This document shows, in pieces, positions 37,118 to 45,683 of a stretch of 64,000 bases of DNA (within the stretch, counting starts at the first letter, position 1; every line of letters starts with the position of its first letter). The stretch is from Pseudomonas sp. DC1.2 (GTDB lineage Bacteria > Pseudomonadota > Gammaproteobacteria > Pseudomonadales > Pseudomonadaceae): contig NZ_CP133782.1 in the NCBI RefSeq assembly GCF_034351645.1, positions 439,001 to 503,000 of the forward strand, written 5' to 3'. The notes under the pieces are model-generated. The model did not search any database. It was not told the DNA's origin and saw only the letters and a program-made list of their open reading frames with translations. The translations under genes were made by a program, and so were the position numbers.

Positions 37118-38082
37118 CAAAAATGTCCCTTGATCGCGAGTTCGCGGTAGTAGGCGCCGAGCGCGGTAAGGCGGCAGCCAGTGGAGTGCATGGCCGCGAA
37201 GTACATGTGCTCGGCGTCGACCGGTTCGATCAGGCTGTGGCGGTTGCATTTCTGCAGTTGTTGAAAAATTTCTCCATTGTCGGGATCGAACGTGGCTTCG
37301 GTGGGTTCGTAGCTGGGGTCGAGCGGATAGACAAAACTGGGTTCGGGGAACCAGTCCTTGAGTTTGCGCAAGGTTTCTTCAGCAATCAGCGGCGCTACTT
37401 CGCGCAGCGGGACGAATTGAGAAACATTGGTTTTGAATACCGGGCGCTGTTCCCACGCGCCCAGCGCATTGTCGACAAACGAATACACGCTGCCGGGAGT
37501 CACCCTGCCCAGCACATTGGCCGCGCCGCCGTGCAAGGCCTGCAACAGCAGTCCGGTGAATACGCCGTGGCCACGCGATTCCAGTGCCAACTGCTCTTTC
37601 TTGCAGGCGGTCAGGATGGTCATGCCTTCGCCGACCACGCTGTTGCCGCCGCGCAACCCGCGCATCGCGGCGGCGGCGCCGGCCTGGCAGCAATCGAGGA
37701 TGATGATTTTATTCTTGATCTGCGGGGCGTTGTCCGCCCAGTTCAAGATATCGCTGATGCGAATGCCATCTCCGCCATGCGCAAAGTCCTGAGGAATCAG
37801 CAGCCCTTCGTCGATGCTGGTGTCGAACTGACCGTGGCCGGCGAAATACAGCAGCGCCACATCACAATCACCGGAAAACAGGCTCTGGATGTGCTGTTTC
37901 ATCGCCGTCAGTGAGAGGTCATCCTCGGCGGAGGTCAGCACCTTGCTGCTGAAGTTGGGGCGGCCGTTGGCATGCCGTTCCAGTACCGACGCCATAGCCA
38001 TGGCGTCGTTGTTGCAGCCGCTTAGCGGTGAGACATGCTGATAATGGTTGATACCGATGAACAATCCCTTGCGCATGCTCAT
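37117..38082 (-). CDS. Caspase-like cysteine protease (peptidase C14 family), defence effector candidate
   Basis: 321 residues. N-terminal caspase fold: RKGLFIGINHYQHVSPLSGC at the start, LLYFAGHGQ with catalytic His83, and IIILDCCQAG with the catalytic cysteine (Cys132 by alignment to the metacaspase DxCxSG pattern). Residues about 230-321 form an extra C-terminal domain (FPEPSFVYPLDP; MYFAAMHSTGCRLTALGAYY) that could sense a ligand. No signal peptide, so it acts in the cytosol. It is flanked and overlapped on both sides by TIR genes (ATGA with the upstream gene, TGATG with the downstream one). This matches TIR-activated caspase immunity; protease target unknown. Confidence 0.88.
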   Translation of the reverse strand: MSMRKGLFIGINHYQHVSPLSGCNNDAMAMASVLERHANGRPNFSSKVLTSAEDDLSLTAMKQHIQSLFSGDCDVALLYFAGHGQFDTSIDEGLLIPQDFAHGGDGIRISDILNWADNAPQIKNKIIILDCCQAGAAAAMRGLRGGNSVVGEGMTILTACKKEQLALESRGHGVFTGLLLQALHGGAANVLGRVTPGSVYSFVDNALGAWEQRPVFKTNVSQFVPLREVAPLIAEETLRKLKDWFPEPSFVYPLDPSYEPTEATFDPDNGEIFQQLQKCNRHSLIEPVDAEHMYFAAMHSTGCRLTALGAYYRELAIKGHF

Positions 38083-38486
38083 ACCGCCGTGTGCAGGCGA
38101 ATCGCGTTGACGATGCTGTTGGTGTTCCACGCACATTCGGCATGTGCGGCGTCACGTACCACCGTGGAGATTCGCTCGGCCCCGAACGGTTTGACCGCGA
38201 TGATCACCTTGCCCATGCGCTTGGCGATCTCGATCTCCTTGTTGATCCACTTGCTGTATGTGGAATACATGCCGGCCATGATCAGTACCGCCGAGCACGG
38301 GCGGATTTTGTTTTCGATTGCCTCGACCAGTTGCTTGTCGGTCTTCGCGCCAATAATCGGGTTTTCGGGTGGCACCGAAAAATTCTTGAAGGTGAAGGTC
38401 GGGTGCGCGTTGAGCAGGCGCACGAGATTGTCATGCGTGTCGGAGTAGTTCCACGAATGGCTGATGAACAAATGATAGGTTTGCAT
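38079..38486 (-). CDS. ThsB-like TIR domain protein (first gene of the operon)
   Basis: 135 residues. Opens with YHLFISHSWNYSDTHDNLVR, the hallmark of ThsB/DUF1863-type TIR proteins, and has YSKWINKEIEIAKRMGKVII with Glu84 as the likely catalytic glutamate and VKPFG after it. ThsB proteins detect phage and make a cyclic ADP-ribose-type messenger from NAD. AGAGGG sits 6 bases ahead of the ATG. It heads the operon and overlaps the caspase gene by 4 bases. It differs clearly from the second TIR protein of the operon. Confidence 0.88.
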   Translation of the reverse strand: MQTYHLFISHSWNYSDTHDNLVRLLNAHPTFTFKNFSVPPENPIIGAKTDKQLVEAIENKIRPCSAVLIMAGMYSTYSKWINKEIEIAKRMGKVIIAVKPFGAERISTVVRDAAHAECAWNTNSIVNAIRLHTAV

Positions 38487-38657
38487 GGGCGTCCCTCTGT
38501 ATCGCCAAAAGGGCGAAGAGGGCTTGAATTTAGGCAGTTGAATGAAGGTGGCAAGGGCTTTGCGTTAAAACAGAAATGCCCTACAGGCACTTGTGAGCGG
38601 GCCCTACAGAGTGATCTGGCGTTTAAGTCGGCGAGGGTTTTGTAGGTCTAAAATAGC

Positions 38658-38691
38658 GACGCGCCGCCCCGTCGATGTCGGGGGGGCGCGC
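38658..38691 (-). terminator. Hairpin downstream of rsgA
   Basis: CGCGCCGCCCC and GGGGGGCGCG around a ten-base spacer, nine bases beyond the rsgA stop and followed leftward by an AT-rich stretch. The gap to the TIR operon (38487-38699) otherwise holds only that operon's promoter region. Confidence 0.55.
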
Positions 38692-38699
38692 ACGTCTGT

Positions 38700-39731
38700 T
38701 TAATAGCTGGTTTCCGGCAGGCTGGCGATGATCGAGCGGTAGCTGTTCATCCTTTGCTGTTGCACGCGACCCTCTTCAAGGCCTTTGAGCAAGGCGCAAC
38801 CCGGTTCGCGGTCGTGCTTGCAGTCGCGGAAGCGGCAAGTGCCGATCAAGTCGTTGAACTCAATGAAGCCAGCTTCAACGTCGGCACGGCTGACGTGGCC
38901 CAGGCCGAATTCACGGATACCAGGGGAGTCGATGAGTTCGCCGCCGCCGGGGAAGTGGAACAACCGTGCGGTGGTGGTGGTGTGCGTACCTTGGCCGGAA
39001 AGCTCGGACAGCGGGCCGACGCGGGCTTCGACTTCGGGCAGCAGGCTGTTGACCAGCGATGACTTGCCGACGCCGGACTGGCCGACGAAAACGCTGATGC
39101 GCCCGTCCAGCTGTTCCTGCAATTGCTCCATGCCATTGCCGTGGTGCGCCGAGACTTCCAGTACCGGATAGCCCAAGGTGCGGTATACCGCCAGCAAGGC
39201 ATTCAGCGCCGGGGCATTCTGCTCGTCGATCAAGTCGAATTTGTTGAGCAGCAACAGCGGCCGGATTCCGGCGTGCTCAGCGGCAACCAGGTAACGATCG
39301 ATCAGGTTGGCGTGGGGCTCGGGCAGCGGGGCGAAGACGATGACGATCATGTCGACGTTGGCTGCTACCGGCTTGAGTTGGCCGCGGCTGTCCGGACGGC
39401 AGAGCTCGGTTTTTCGTGGCAGTTGCGCGACGATGACCCCTATGCCCTGGTTGCCGGCGCGCCATACCACCTGATCGCCTGTGACCAGCGCGGGGAGGTT
39501 GGCGCGCAAGTGGCAGCGGAATACCTGGCCTGCCAACTCGCCATCGAGCGCTTCGACTTCGACCTGCACACCGAAGTGCGCGATCACCAAGCCGGTCTGT
39601 TCCGCGCCCAGGTCGCCGCCTTCAAGTGCCTCGACAGCTGAGGACTCGCGTTTGGCGGCGCGGGCAGCGCGCTCGCCCTGAATTTTTTCGATGCGCCAGT
39701 TTTGACGACGATTGAGTTGGCGTTTGGCCAT
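38700..39731 (-). CDS. rsgA: Ribosome small subunit-dependent GTPase RsgA
   Basis: 343 residues. Circularly permuted GTPase: G4 NKFDL comes before G1 GQSGVGKSS and G3 DSPG, after an N-terminal OB-fold domain. The C-terminal zinc knuckle is [14 protein letters not shown]. RsgA checks late 30S assembly. It is divergent from orn. Together rsgA and orn mark the return of conserved backbone after the accessory block. Confidence 0.98.
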   Translation of the reverse strand: MAKRQLNRRQNWRIEKIQGERAARAAKRESSAVEALEGGDLGAEQTGLVIAHFGVQVEVEALDGELAGQVFRCHLRANLPALVTGDQVVWRAGNQGIGVIVAQLPRKTELCRPDSRGQLKPVAANVDMIVIVFAPLPEPHANLIDRYLVAAEHAGIRPLLLLNKFDLIDEQNAPALNALLAVYRTLGYPVLEVSAHHGNGMEQLQEQLDGRISVFVGQSGVGKSSLVNSLLPEVEARVGPLSELSGQGTHTTTTARLFHFPGGGELIDSPGIREFGLGHVSRADVEAGFIEFNDLIGTCRFRDCKHDREPGCALLKGLEEGRVQQQRMNSYRSIIASLPETSY

Positions 39732-39838
39732 GGGTGTTCCGTATCAAGAATGCAGCGATTAGATAAAACGGTCGCGAGTTTAGCACGCCCCGCTGGTTGC
39801 CTAGGCTAAACTGCGCAGCATTGCCTAGGAGCCGCCGT

Positions 39839-40381
39839 ATGCATAACCCGCAGAATCTGATCTGGATCGACCTGGAAATGACCGGTTTGAACCCGGATAC
39901 CGACGTCATCATCGAGATGGCGACCATTGTCACTGACAGTAATCTGAACACCTTGGCCGAAGGGCCGGTGATTGCTATCCACCACAGCGACGAGATTCTC
40001 GCCGGCATGGACGAGTGGAACACCCGCCAACATGGCGGCTCGGGTCTGACCCAGAGGGTTCGCGACAGCCGGATCAGTATGGCCGAAGCCGAAGCCGAAA
40101 CTATCGCCTTCCTGGAAAAATGGGTGCCGAAGGGCAAGTCGCCGATCTGTGGCAATAGCATCTGCCAGGACCGCCGCTTTCTTTACACCCACATGAAAGC
40201 GCTGGAAAGCTACTTTCACTACCGCAACCTCGACGTTTCGACCCTTAAAGAGCTGGCTGCGCGCTGGGCGCCGGACGTGCGTGACAGCTTCACAAAGGGC
40301 AGCACTCACCTGGCCCTGGACGATATCCGAGAATCCATCGCCGAGTTGCAGCACTACCGCAAGCACTTCATCAAGTTCTGA
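39839..40381 (+). CDS. orn: Oligoribonuclease
   Basis: 180 residues. DEDDh exonuclease that degrades short RNAs and pGpG, the breakdown product of c-di-[12 protein letters not shown] holds the first Asp/Glu pair, and the C-terminal [14 protein letters not shown] carries the HxxxD pair. ATG 39839 gives the family's standard N-terminus [14 protein letters not shown]; open codons upstream overlap the rsgA promoter side. Confidence 0.98.
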   Translation: MHNPQNLIWIDLEMTGLNPDTDVIIEMATIVTDSNLNTLAEGPVIAIHHSDEILAGMDEWNTRQHGGSGLTQRVRDSRISMAEAEAETIAFLEKWVPKGKSPICGNSICQDRRFLYTHMKALESYFHYRNLDVSTLKELAARWAPDVRDSFTKGSTHLALDDIRESIAELQHYRKHFIKF

Positions 40382-40402
40382 TGTGGCGGCGTCCGCAATC
40401 AC

Positions 40403-40470
40403 GCCTTCGCGGGCACGCCTCACGCCTACAGTTCTGGGCTGTACCGTAGAAGCGAGGTGCGCCGCGAAGC
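40403..40470. repeat. REP-like hairpin after orn
   Basis: CTTCGCGGGCACGCCTC and GAGGTGCGCCGCGAAG pair across about 31 bases. Typical Pseudomonas REP layout in an intergenic gap. Confidence 0.7.
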
Positions 40471-40558
40471 CGTCAGCCCGGCCGTACTGTGTGATTGCCC
40501 TCTTTTGGTGCCGCCACGAAATGGCTAGACTGCGCGCCTTCCTGCCAGGACTGCCGCC

Positions 40559-41170
40559 ATGTTGCTGATGCTCTACCTGATCGCCATTACCGCCGAGGCC
40601 ATGACCGGTGCCTTGTCTGCCGGCCGTCGTGGCATGGACTGGTTTGGCGTGGTGTTGATCGCCTGCGTCACGGCCCTGGGCGGCGGTTCGGTGCGCGATG
40701 TGTTGCTCGGCCACTACCCGCTGACGTGGGTCAAGCATCCGGAATACCTGGTGCTGACCTCGGTAGCGGCGATGTTCACGGTCTTCACTGCCCGGTGGAT
40801 GCGTCACCTGCGTTCGCTGTTTCTGGTGCTCGACGCCGTTGGTCTGGTGGCATTCACCTTGATCGGTTGCATGACGGCCCTGGAAATGGGGCAGGGCATG
40901 CTGGTGGCGTCGGTCGCCGGTGTCATCACCGGGGTTTTTGGCGGCATCCTGCGCGATATCTTCTGCAACGATATACCGCTGATCTTCCGTCGTGAGCTCT
41001 ATGCCAGCGTCTCGTTCGCCGCGGCATGGTGTTACATGCTCTGTATCTACCTGCAATTACCCGGTGAGCAGGCGATTCTGATCACGCTGTTTGGCGGCTT
41101 CCTCCTGCGTTTGCTGGCGATCCGTTTCCACTGGGAAATGCCCAAGTTCGTTTATAACGACGAGGCTTGA
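40559..41170 (+). CDS. TRIC-type trimeric cation channel / YadS-like membrane protein
   Basis: 203 residues with about seven membrane segments in two homologous halves; each half has a glycine-rich signature, TALGGGSVRDVLLG and GVFGGILRDIFCND, typical of the UPF0126/TRIC family. Prokaryotic TRIC channels pass monovalent cations; the physiological role here is unknown. Its last 19 bases overlap the convergent queG gene. Confidence 0.88.
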   Translation: MLLMLYLIAITAEAMTGALSAGRRGMDWFGVVLIACVTALGGGSVRDVLLGHYPLTWVKHPEYLVLTSVAAMFTVFTARWMRHLRSLFLVLDAVGLVAFTLIGCMTALEMGQGMLVASVAGVITGVFGGILRDIFCNDIPLIFRRELYASVSFAAAWCYMLCIYLQLPGEQAILITLFGGFLLRLLAIRFHWEMPKFVYNDEA

Positions 41171-42231
41171 CGCGCCGCGTGTTGCTTGAGCGCCCACTCC
41201 ACATGCTCTCGCACCAGTTCTGACGGGTATTCGCGCCGTGCCTTCAACGCTTCCAGCACTGGAATGCTCGACGGCGCGTTGCCCAGGCCGACCGCCAGAT
41301 TACGCAACCAGCGTTCATAGCCGGCTCGGCGCAATGGCGAACCTTCGGTGCTGCTGAGAAAACGCTCCTCGTCCCACATGAACAGTTCGGCCAGTTCAGC
41401 ATTGTCCAGGTTGTGCCGTGGCTTGAAGTCGTTTTCAGCGGACGGCCGTGCGAAACGGTTCCATGGGCAGACGATCTGGCAGTCATCGCAGCCAAACACG
41501 CGATTGCCGATCAGTGGTCGCAGGTCTTCGGGGATGGCGCTTTTCAGTTCGATGGTCAGGTAGGAAATGCAGCGGCGCGCATCCAGCAAATACGGGCCGA
41601 CGAAGGCGTTGGTAGGGCAGATGTCGAGGCACGCGGTGCAGCGCCCGCAGTGCTCGGTGGTGTGGGCCGGGTCCACCGGCAGCGGTAGGTCGACGAACAA
41701 TTCGCTCAAGAAGAAGTAACTGCCGGCCTTGCGGTTCAAGACCAGGGTGTTTTTGCCGATCCAGCCGAGTCCGGCTTTTTCGGCGATGGCTTTTTCCAGT
41801 ACCGGGGCGCTGTCGACGAAGGCGCGATAGCCGAATGGACCGATGACCGCCTGAATTTTGTCTGCCAGTTGCTGCACGCGTTTACGGATCAACTTGTGGT
41901 AATCGCGGCCCAAGGCATAACGCGAAACGTAGGCTTTTTCCGGCTGGGCCAGCAATTGTGCCATTTGCGTGTCACCGGGCAGGTAGTCCATGCGCAAGGA
42001 AACTACACGCAAGGTGCCGGGGACGAGTTCTTCCGGGTGCGAGCGTTTGCTGCCGTGGGCGCCCATATAGTCCATTTCGCCGTGGTAGCCGGCTTCGAGC
42101 CATCGCTCCAAGTGTTGCTCATGCTCACCGAGGTCCAGGCCGCTGATGCCGACTTGCTGAAAGCCCAGCTCACGGCCCCAGTCCTTGATGGATTGAGCGA
42201 GGGCGGGCAGGTCTGTAGTAATAGCGGGCAT
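41152..42231 (-). CDS. queG: Epoxyqueuosine reductase QueG
   Basis: Last step of queuosine synthesis in tRNA anticodons, using cobalamin and two 4Fe-4S clusters. 359 residues from ATG (complement of 42229-42231). Catalytic Asp140 is in VDSAPVLEK; cluster cysteines are C195/C198/C201/C205 (CGRCTACLDIC) and C248/C251/C255 (CDDCQIVC). Convergent with the TRIC gene and divergent from nnr. Confidence 0.97.
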   Translation of the reverse strand: MPAITTDLPALAQSIKDWGRELGFQQVGISGLDLGEHEQHLERWLEAGYHGEMDYMGAHGSKRSHPEELVPGTLRVVSLRMDYLPGDTQMAQLLAQPEKAYVSRYALGRDYHKLIRKRVQQLADKIQAVIGPFGYRAFVDSAPVLEKAIAEKAGLGWIGKNTLVLNRKAGSYFFLSELFVDLPLPVDPAHTTEHCGRCTACLDICPTNAFVGPYLLDARRCISYLTIELKSAIPEDLRPLIGNRVFGCDDCQIVCPWNRFARPSAENDFKPRHNLDNAELAELFMWDEERFLSSTEGSPLRRAGYERWLRNLAVGLGNAPSSIPVLEALKARREYPSELVREHVEWALKQHAARQASSL

Positions 42232-42294
42232 GAGACGAGAGAAACCGGAGCTGAGGTGCGTATAATTCTGCCAGACATCGGAGCCCGAAGACGC

Positions 42295-43794
42295 ATGCCG
42301 CACACTAAAGATGATTTACCCGACGCACTGTACAGCGCTGCGCAAGTGCGTGGGCTCGATGCGAGCCTGATCGCGGCCGGCACGTCGGGCTTCGAGTTGA
42401 TGCGGCGAGCGGCCCGGGCGACGTGGCGTGCGATCGTTCGACAGTGGCCGATGGCTAACGAATTGAGCGTCATGGCCGGCCACGGCAACAATGCCGGTGA
42501 CGGTTATCTGGTGGCCGTATTGGCCCGTCGTGCCGGGTGGTCGGTGCGGGTGTTCAGCGTGGTCGATCCTCAACGCTTGCAAGGTGATGCGGCGTTGGCC
42601 CATGCCGAAGCCGTTTCTGAAAAAGTAATTATCCAAGCCTGGAGCGCAGATGCCGAATTTCGCGGCATTGTGTTGGACGCACTGCTGGGCACGGGTCTGA
42701 GCGGTGAGGTGCGTGAACCTTTCGTCATGGCCATCGGCGCCATCAATGCCAGCGGGTTGCCCGTGGTCGCGGTTGATATCCCTTCGGGGCTGTGTGCCGA
42801 TACCGGTCACATCCTCGGCGCGGCGGTTCAGGCTGATCTGACCGTAACGTTCGTTGGTCTGAAACTGGGGCTGTTCACGGGTGACGCCGCGGATGTGGTG
42901 GGTAAGTTGGTTTTCAACGATTTGCACGCTGACCCTGCGTTGGTCGAGGCGGTCGCCTTGAGCGCGCTTCTTTTAACCCCCCGTAATCTGCCGCGATTGG
43001 CCTCTCGTGCGCCCTCCTCGCACAAAGGCACGTTAGGTCATGTGCTGCTGATCGGCGGAGACCGGGGCTTGGGCGGTGCGATCCTGCTCAGCGCGCAGAG
43101 TGCGCTGCGCTCGGGTGCGGGCATGGTGTCCCTGGCCACGCGTAGCGAACACGTGTCGGCGGCATTAACGCGTCTGCCTGAGGTGATGGTGCTGGGTACG
43201 TCGTCGGCCAATCAACTGATGGGTTTGCTTAAGAAAGCTACGGTGCTGGTGGTCGGGCCGGGACTTGGTCAGGCCGGTTGGGGGCGCAGTCTGTTGTCGG
43301 CGGCCGCTAACGCAGCGTTGCCGCAAGTCTGGGATGCCGATGCGTTGAACCTGTTGGCCAGCGAGCACGTGAGCTTGCCCAAGGACTGCGTGATCACTCC
43401 GCACCCTGGCGAAGCGGCACGATTGCTGGGGATATCGACGGCTGAGGTTCAGGCTGATCGTCCGGCCGCGGCTCATGCGCTGAGCAAAAAATACACCGCT
43501 GTCGTCGTGCTTAAAGGCGCCGGCAGTTTGATCGCCAGTCCCGACGGGCGTCTGGCGCTGTGTCACCAAGGCCATCCCGCCATGGCCACTGCCGGTTTGG
43601 GTGATGTGCTGGCGGGGCTGGTTGGCGCATTGCTGGCGCAAGGCATGAGCGCGTTCGCCGCCGCTTGTCTGGCCGTCTGGCTGCACGCCAATGCCGGTGA
43701 GCAACAAGGTAAGTTCGGCCGTGGTCTGGCGGCCAGTGATCTGATTCCGGCCATTCGTCAGTTGTTGGAGGAGCAAGCACCGTGTCTGAAGTAA
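42295..43794 (+). CDS. nnr: Bifunctional NAD(P)H-hydrate epimerase/dehydratase
   Basis: Repairs hydrated NAD(P)H. 499 residues from ATG 42295: the N-terminal epimerase (YjeF_N; GHGNNAGDGYLVAVLARRAG) and the C-terminal ADP-dependent dehydratase (GTLGHVLLIGGDRGLGGA; ITPHPGEAARLL; ATAGLGDVLAG). The frame is open upstream into queG sense-opposite DNA but that is a shadow. Heads the nnr-tsaE-amiB-mutL-miaA-hfq-hflX run, joined to tsaE by a 13-base overlap. Confidence 0.96.
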   Translation: MPHTKDDLPDALYSAAQVRGLDASLIAAGTSGFELMRRAARATWRAIVRQWPMANELSVMAGHGNNAGDGYLVAVLARRAGWSVRVFSVVDPQRLQGDAALAHAEAVSEKVIIQAWSADAEFRGIVLDALLGTGLSGEVREPFVMAIGAINASGLPVVAVDIPSGLCADTGHILGAAVQADLTVTFVGLKLGLFTGDAADVVGKLVFNDLHADPALVEAVALSALLLTPRNLPRLASRAPSSHKGTLGHVLLIGGDRGLGGAILLSAQSALRSGAGMVSLATRSEHVSAALTRLPEVMVLGTSSANQLMGLLKKATVLVVGPGLGQAGWGRSLLSAAANAALPQVWDADALNLLASEHVSLPKDCVITPHPGEAARLLGISTAEVQADRPAAAHALSKKYTAVVVLKGAGSLIASPDGRLALCHQGHPAMATAGLGDVLAGLVGALLAQGMSAFAAACLAVWLHANAGEQQGKFGRGLAASDLIPAIRQLLEEQAPCLK

Positions 43795-44252
43795 CCCTGT
43801 ACCTGGCTGATGAAGAGGCGATGAGCGCATTCGGCGCACTCATTGCGCAAACCACCCAAGGGCATGGCCTGATCTTTCTTGAAGGTGATCTTGGCGCCGG
43901 CAAAACCACCTTGTCCCGAGGCATCATCCGCGGGTTGGGGCACGTGGGTGCGGTAAAAAGTCCGACCTTCACTTTGGTCGAGCCCTACGAAATTGGCGAC
44001 ATCCGCGCCTTCCATTTTGACCTCTACCGACTGGTCGATCCGGAAGAGCTGGAGTACCTCGGTATCCGCGACTACTTCGACGACGATGCCCTATGTTTGA
44101 TTGAATGGCCCCAGAAGGGTGCAGGGTTTTTGCCAAAGCCCGACCTGACCATTACCATTAGCCCGCATGACAGCGGGCGTTCGCTGAAAATTTTGCCTCA
44201 AGGCTCGCGTGGCGAGTCTTGGTGTGCCGCTTTGGCATTGGAATTCAAATAA
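43782..44252 (+). CDS. tsaE: tRNA threonylcarbamoyladenosine biosynthesis ATPase TsaE
   Basis: 156 residues, GTG start inside the nnr 3' end. P-loop FLEGDLGAGKTTLSRG at about residues 32-47, and KSPTFTLVEPYE typical of the family. Works with TsaB-TsaD in making t6A37 on ANN-decoding tRNAs. Its stop directly abuts amiB. Confidence 0.96.
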   Translation: MSEVTLYLADEEAMSAFGALIAQTTQGHGLIFLEGDLGAGKTTLSRGIIRGLGHVGAVKSPTFTLVEPYEIGDIRAFHFDLYRLVDPEELEYLGIRDYFDDDALCLIEWPQKGAGFLPKPDLTITISPHDSGRSLKILPQGSRGESWCAALALEFK

Positions 44253-44267
44253 ATGATGGGGTCAGGT

Positions 44268-45683
44268 ATGCGCTTTCGCGCGATGGTAGCTGCCGTAGGA
44301 TTGTTGTTTTTGGCGGTGACCGTCGACGCTGCGGCCGAAACGAAGGTCAACAGCGTTCGCCTGTGGCGGGCGCCGGATAACACGCGACTGGTGTTCGACC
44401 TTAGTGGCCCGGTGCAGCACAGTGTGTTTACCCTGACGGCTCCGGATCGGTTGGTCATCGACATCAATGGTGCGACCCTCGGTGCGCCGTTGAAGGTCAA
44501 CACTGCCAACACGCCGATTACCGCCATGCGTTCGGCCCAGCGTACCCCGACCGATTTGCGGGTGGTCATCGACCTTAAAAAAGCCGTCACCCCGAAAAGC
44601 TTCATCCTGGCGCCGAACGCTCAGTACGGTAATCGCCTGGTGGTTGACCTGTTCGACAGCGCTGAAGCCGCTGCGCCCATTCCACCGCCGCCGACCAACG
44701 TCGCGACCGTGGCCCCGGTGCCGGTCACTCCAATTGATCCACCGGTGAAGTTGCCACCCGCCCCGGCTGGCAAGCGCGACATTATTGTGGTCATCGATGC
44801 CGGCCACGGCGGCGAAGACCCGGGTGCCTCTGGTTCGCGCGGCCAGCATGAGAAAGACGTGGTGCTGGCCATTGCTCGTGAGTTGCAGCGTCAGGTCAAC
44901 GGCATGAAAGGCTTCCGTGCCGAACTGACCCGTACCGGCGACTACTTCATCCCGTTGCGTGGCCGTACCGAAATCGCCCGCAAGAAAGGCGCCGACCTGT
45001 TCGTCTCGATCCATGCTGACGCCGCGCCGTCCTCCGCAGCCTTTGGTGCGTCGGTGTTCGCCTTGTCTGATCGCGGTGCGACGTCGGAAACGGCCCGTTG
45101 GTTGGCTGACAGTGAAAACCGTTCCGACTTGATTGGTGGTGCCGGCAGCGTCAGCCTCGACGACAAGGACCGCATGCTAGCGGGCGTGCTACTTGACCTG
45201 TCGATGACCGCCTCCCTGACCTCCAGCCTGAACGTTGGTCAGAAAGTCTTGAGCAACATCAGCCGCGTCACACCGTTGCACAAACAACGCGTCGAACAGG
45301 CCGGGTTCATGGTGCTGAAATCGCCGGACATTCCATCGATCCTGGTTGAAACCGGGTTTATCTCCAACGCCAATGAGGCGGCCAAGTTGTCCGGGTCGAG
45401 CCACCAACAGGCCCTGGCTCGCTCGATCAGCGCCGGCGTTCGTCAATTCTTCCAGCAGAATCCGCCGCCGGGCACTTACATTGCCTGGCTGCGTGATTCC
45501 GGCAAAATCGCTCAAGGGCCGCGTGACCATCGCGTCAGTCCGGGCGAGACGCTGGCGATGATCGCCGTGCGTTATCAGGTGTCCCCGGCGACGCTGCGCA
45601 GCGCCAACAACCTGAAAACCGATGAGTTGAAAATCGGTCAGACCCTGACCATCCCAGGCACTGAACTGGCGGCCAAGGAATGA
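44268..45683 (+). CDS. amiB: N-acetylmuramoyl-L-alanine amidase (AmiB type) with LysM
   Basis: 471 residues from ATG 44268 (GGGG 44258-44261 as ribosome site; ATG 44253 is an alternative). Signal peptide to about residue 22, an AMIN domain ([16 protein letters not shown]), a Pro-rich linker, an amidase_3 domain with zinc ligands in [18 protein letters not shown] and LVETGFISN, and a C-terminal LysM repeat ([20 protein letters not shown]). Periplasmic septal amidase that splits daughter-cell peptidoglycan. The mutL ATG overlaps its stop. Confidence 0.95.
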   Translation: MRFRAMVAAVGLLFLAVTVDAAAETKVNSVRLWRAPDNTRLVFDLSGPVQHSVFTLTAPDRLVIDINGATLGAPLKVNTANTPITAMRSAQRTPTDLRVVIDLKKAVTPKSFILAPNAQYGNRLVVDLFDSAEAAAPIPPPPTNVATVAPVPVTPIDPPVKLPPAPAGKRDIIVVIDAGHGGEDPGASGSRGQHEKDVVLAIARELQRQVNGMKGFRAELTRTGDYFIPLRGRTEIARKKGADLFVSIHADAAPSSAAFGASVFALSDRGATSETARWLADSENRSDLIGGAGSVSLDDKDRMLAGVLLDLSMTASLTSSLNVGQKVLSNISRVTPLHKQRVEQAGFMVLKSPDIPSILVETGFISNANEAAKLSGSSHQQALARSISAGVRQFFQQNPPPGTYIAWLRDSGKIAQGPRDHRVSPGETLAMIAVRYQVSPATLRSANNLKTDELKIGQTLTIPGTELAAKE

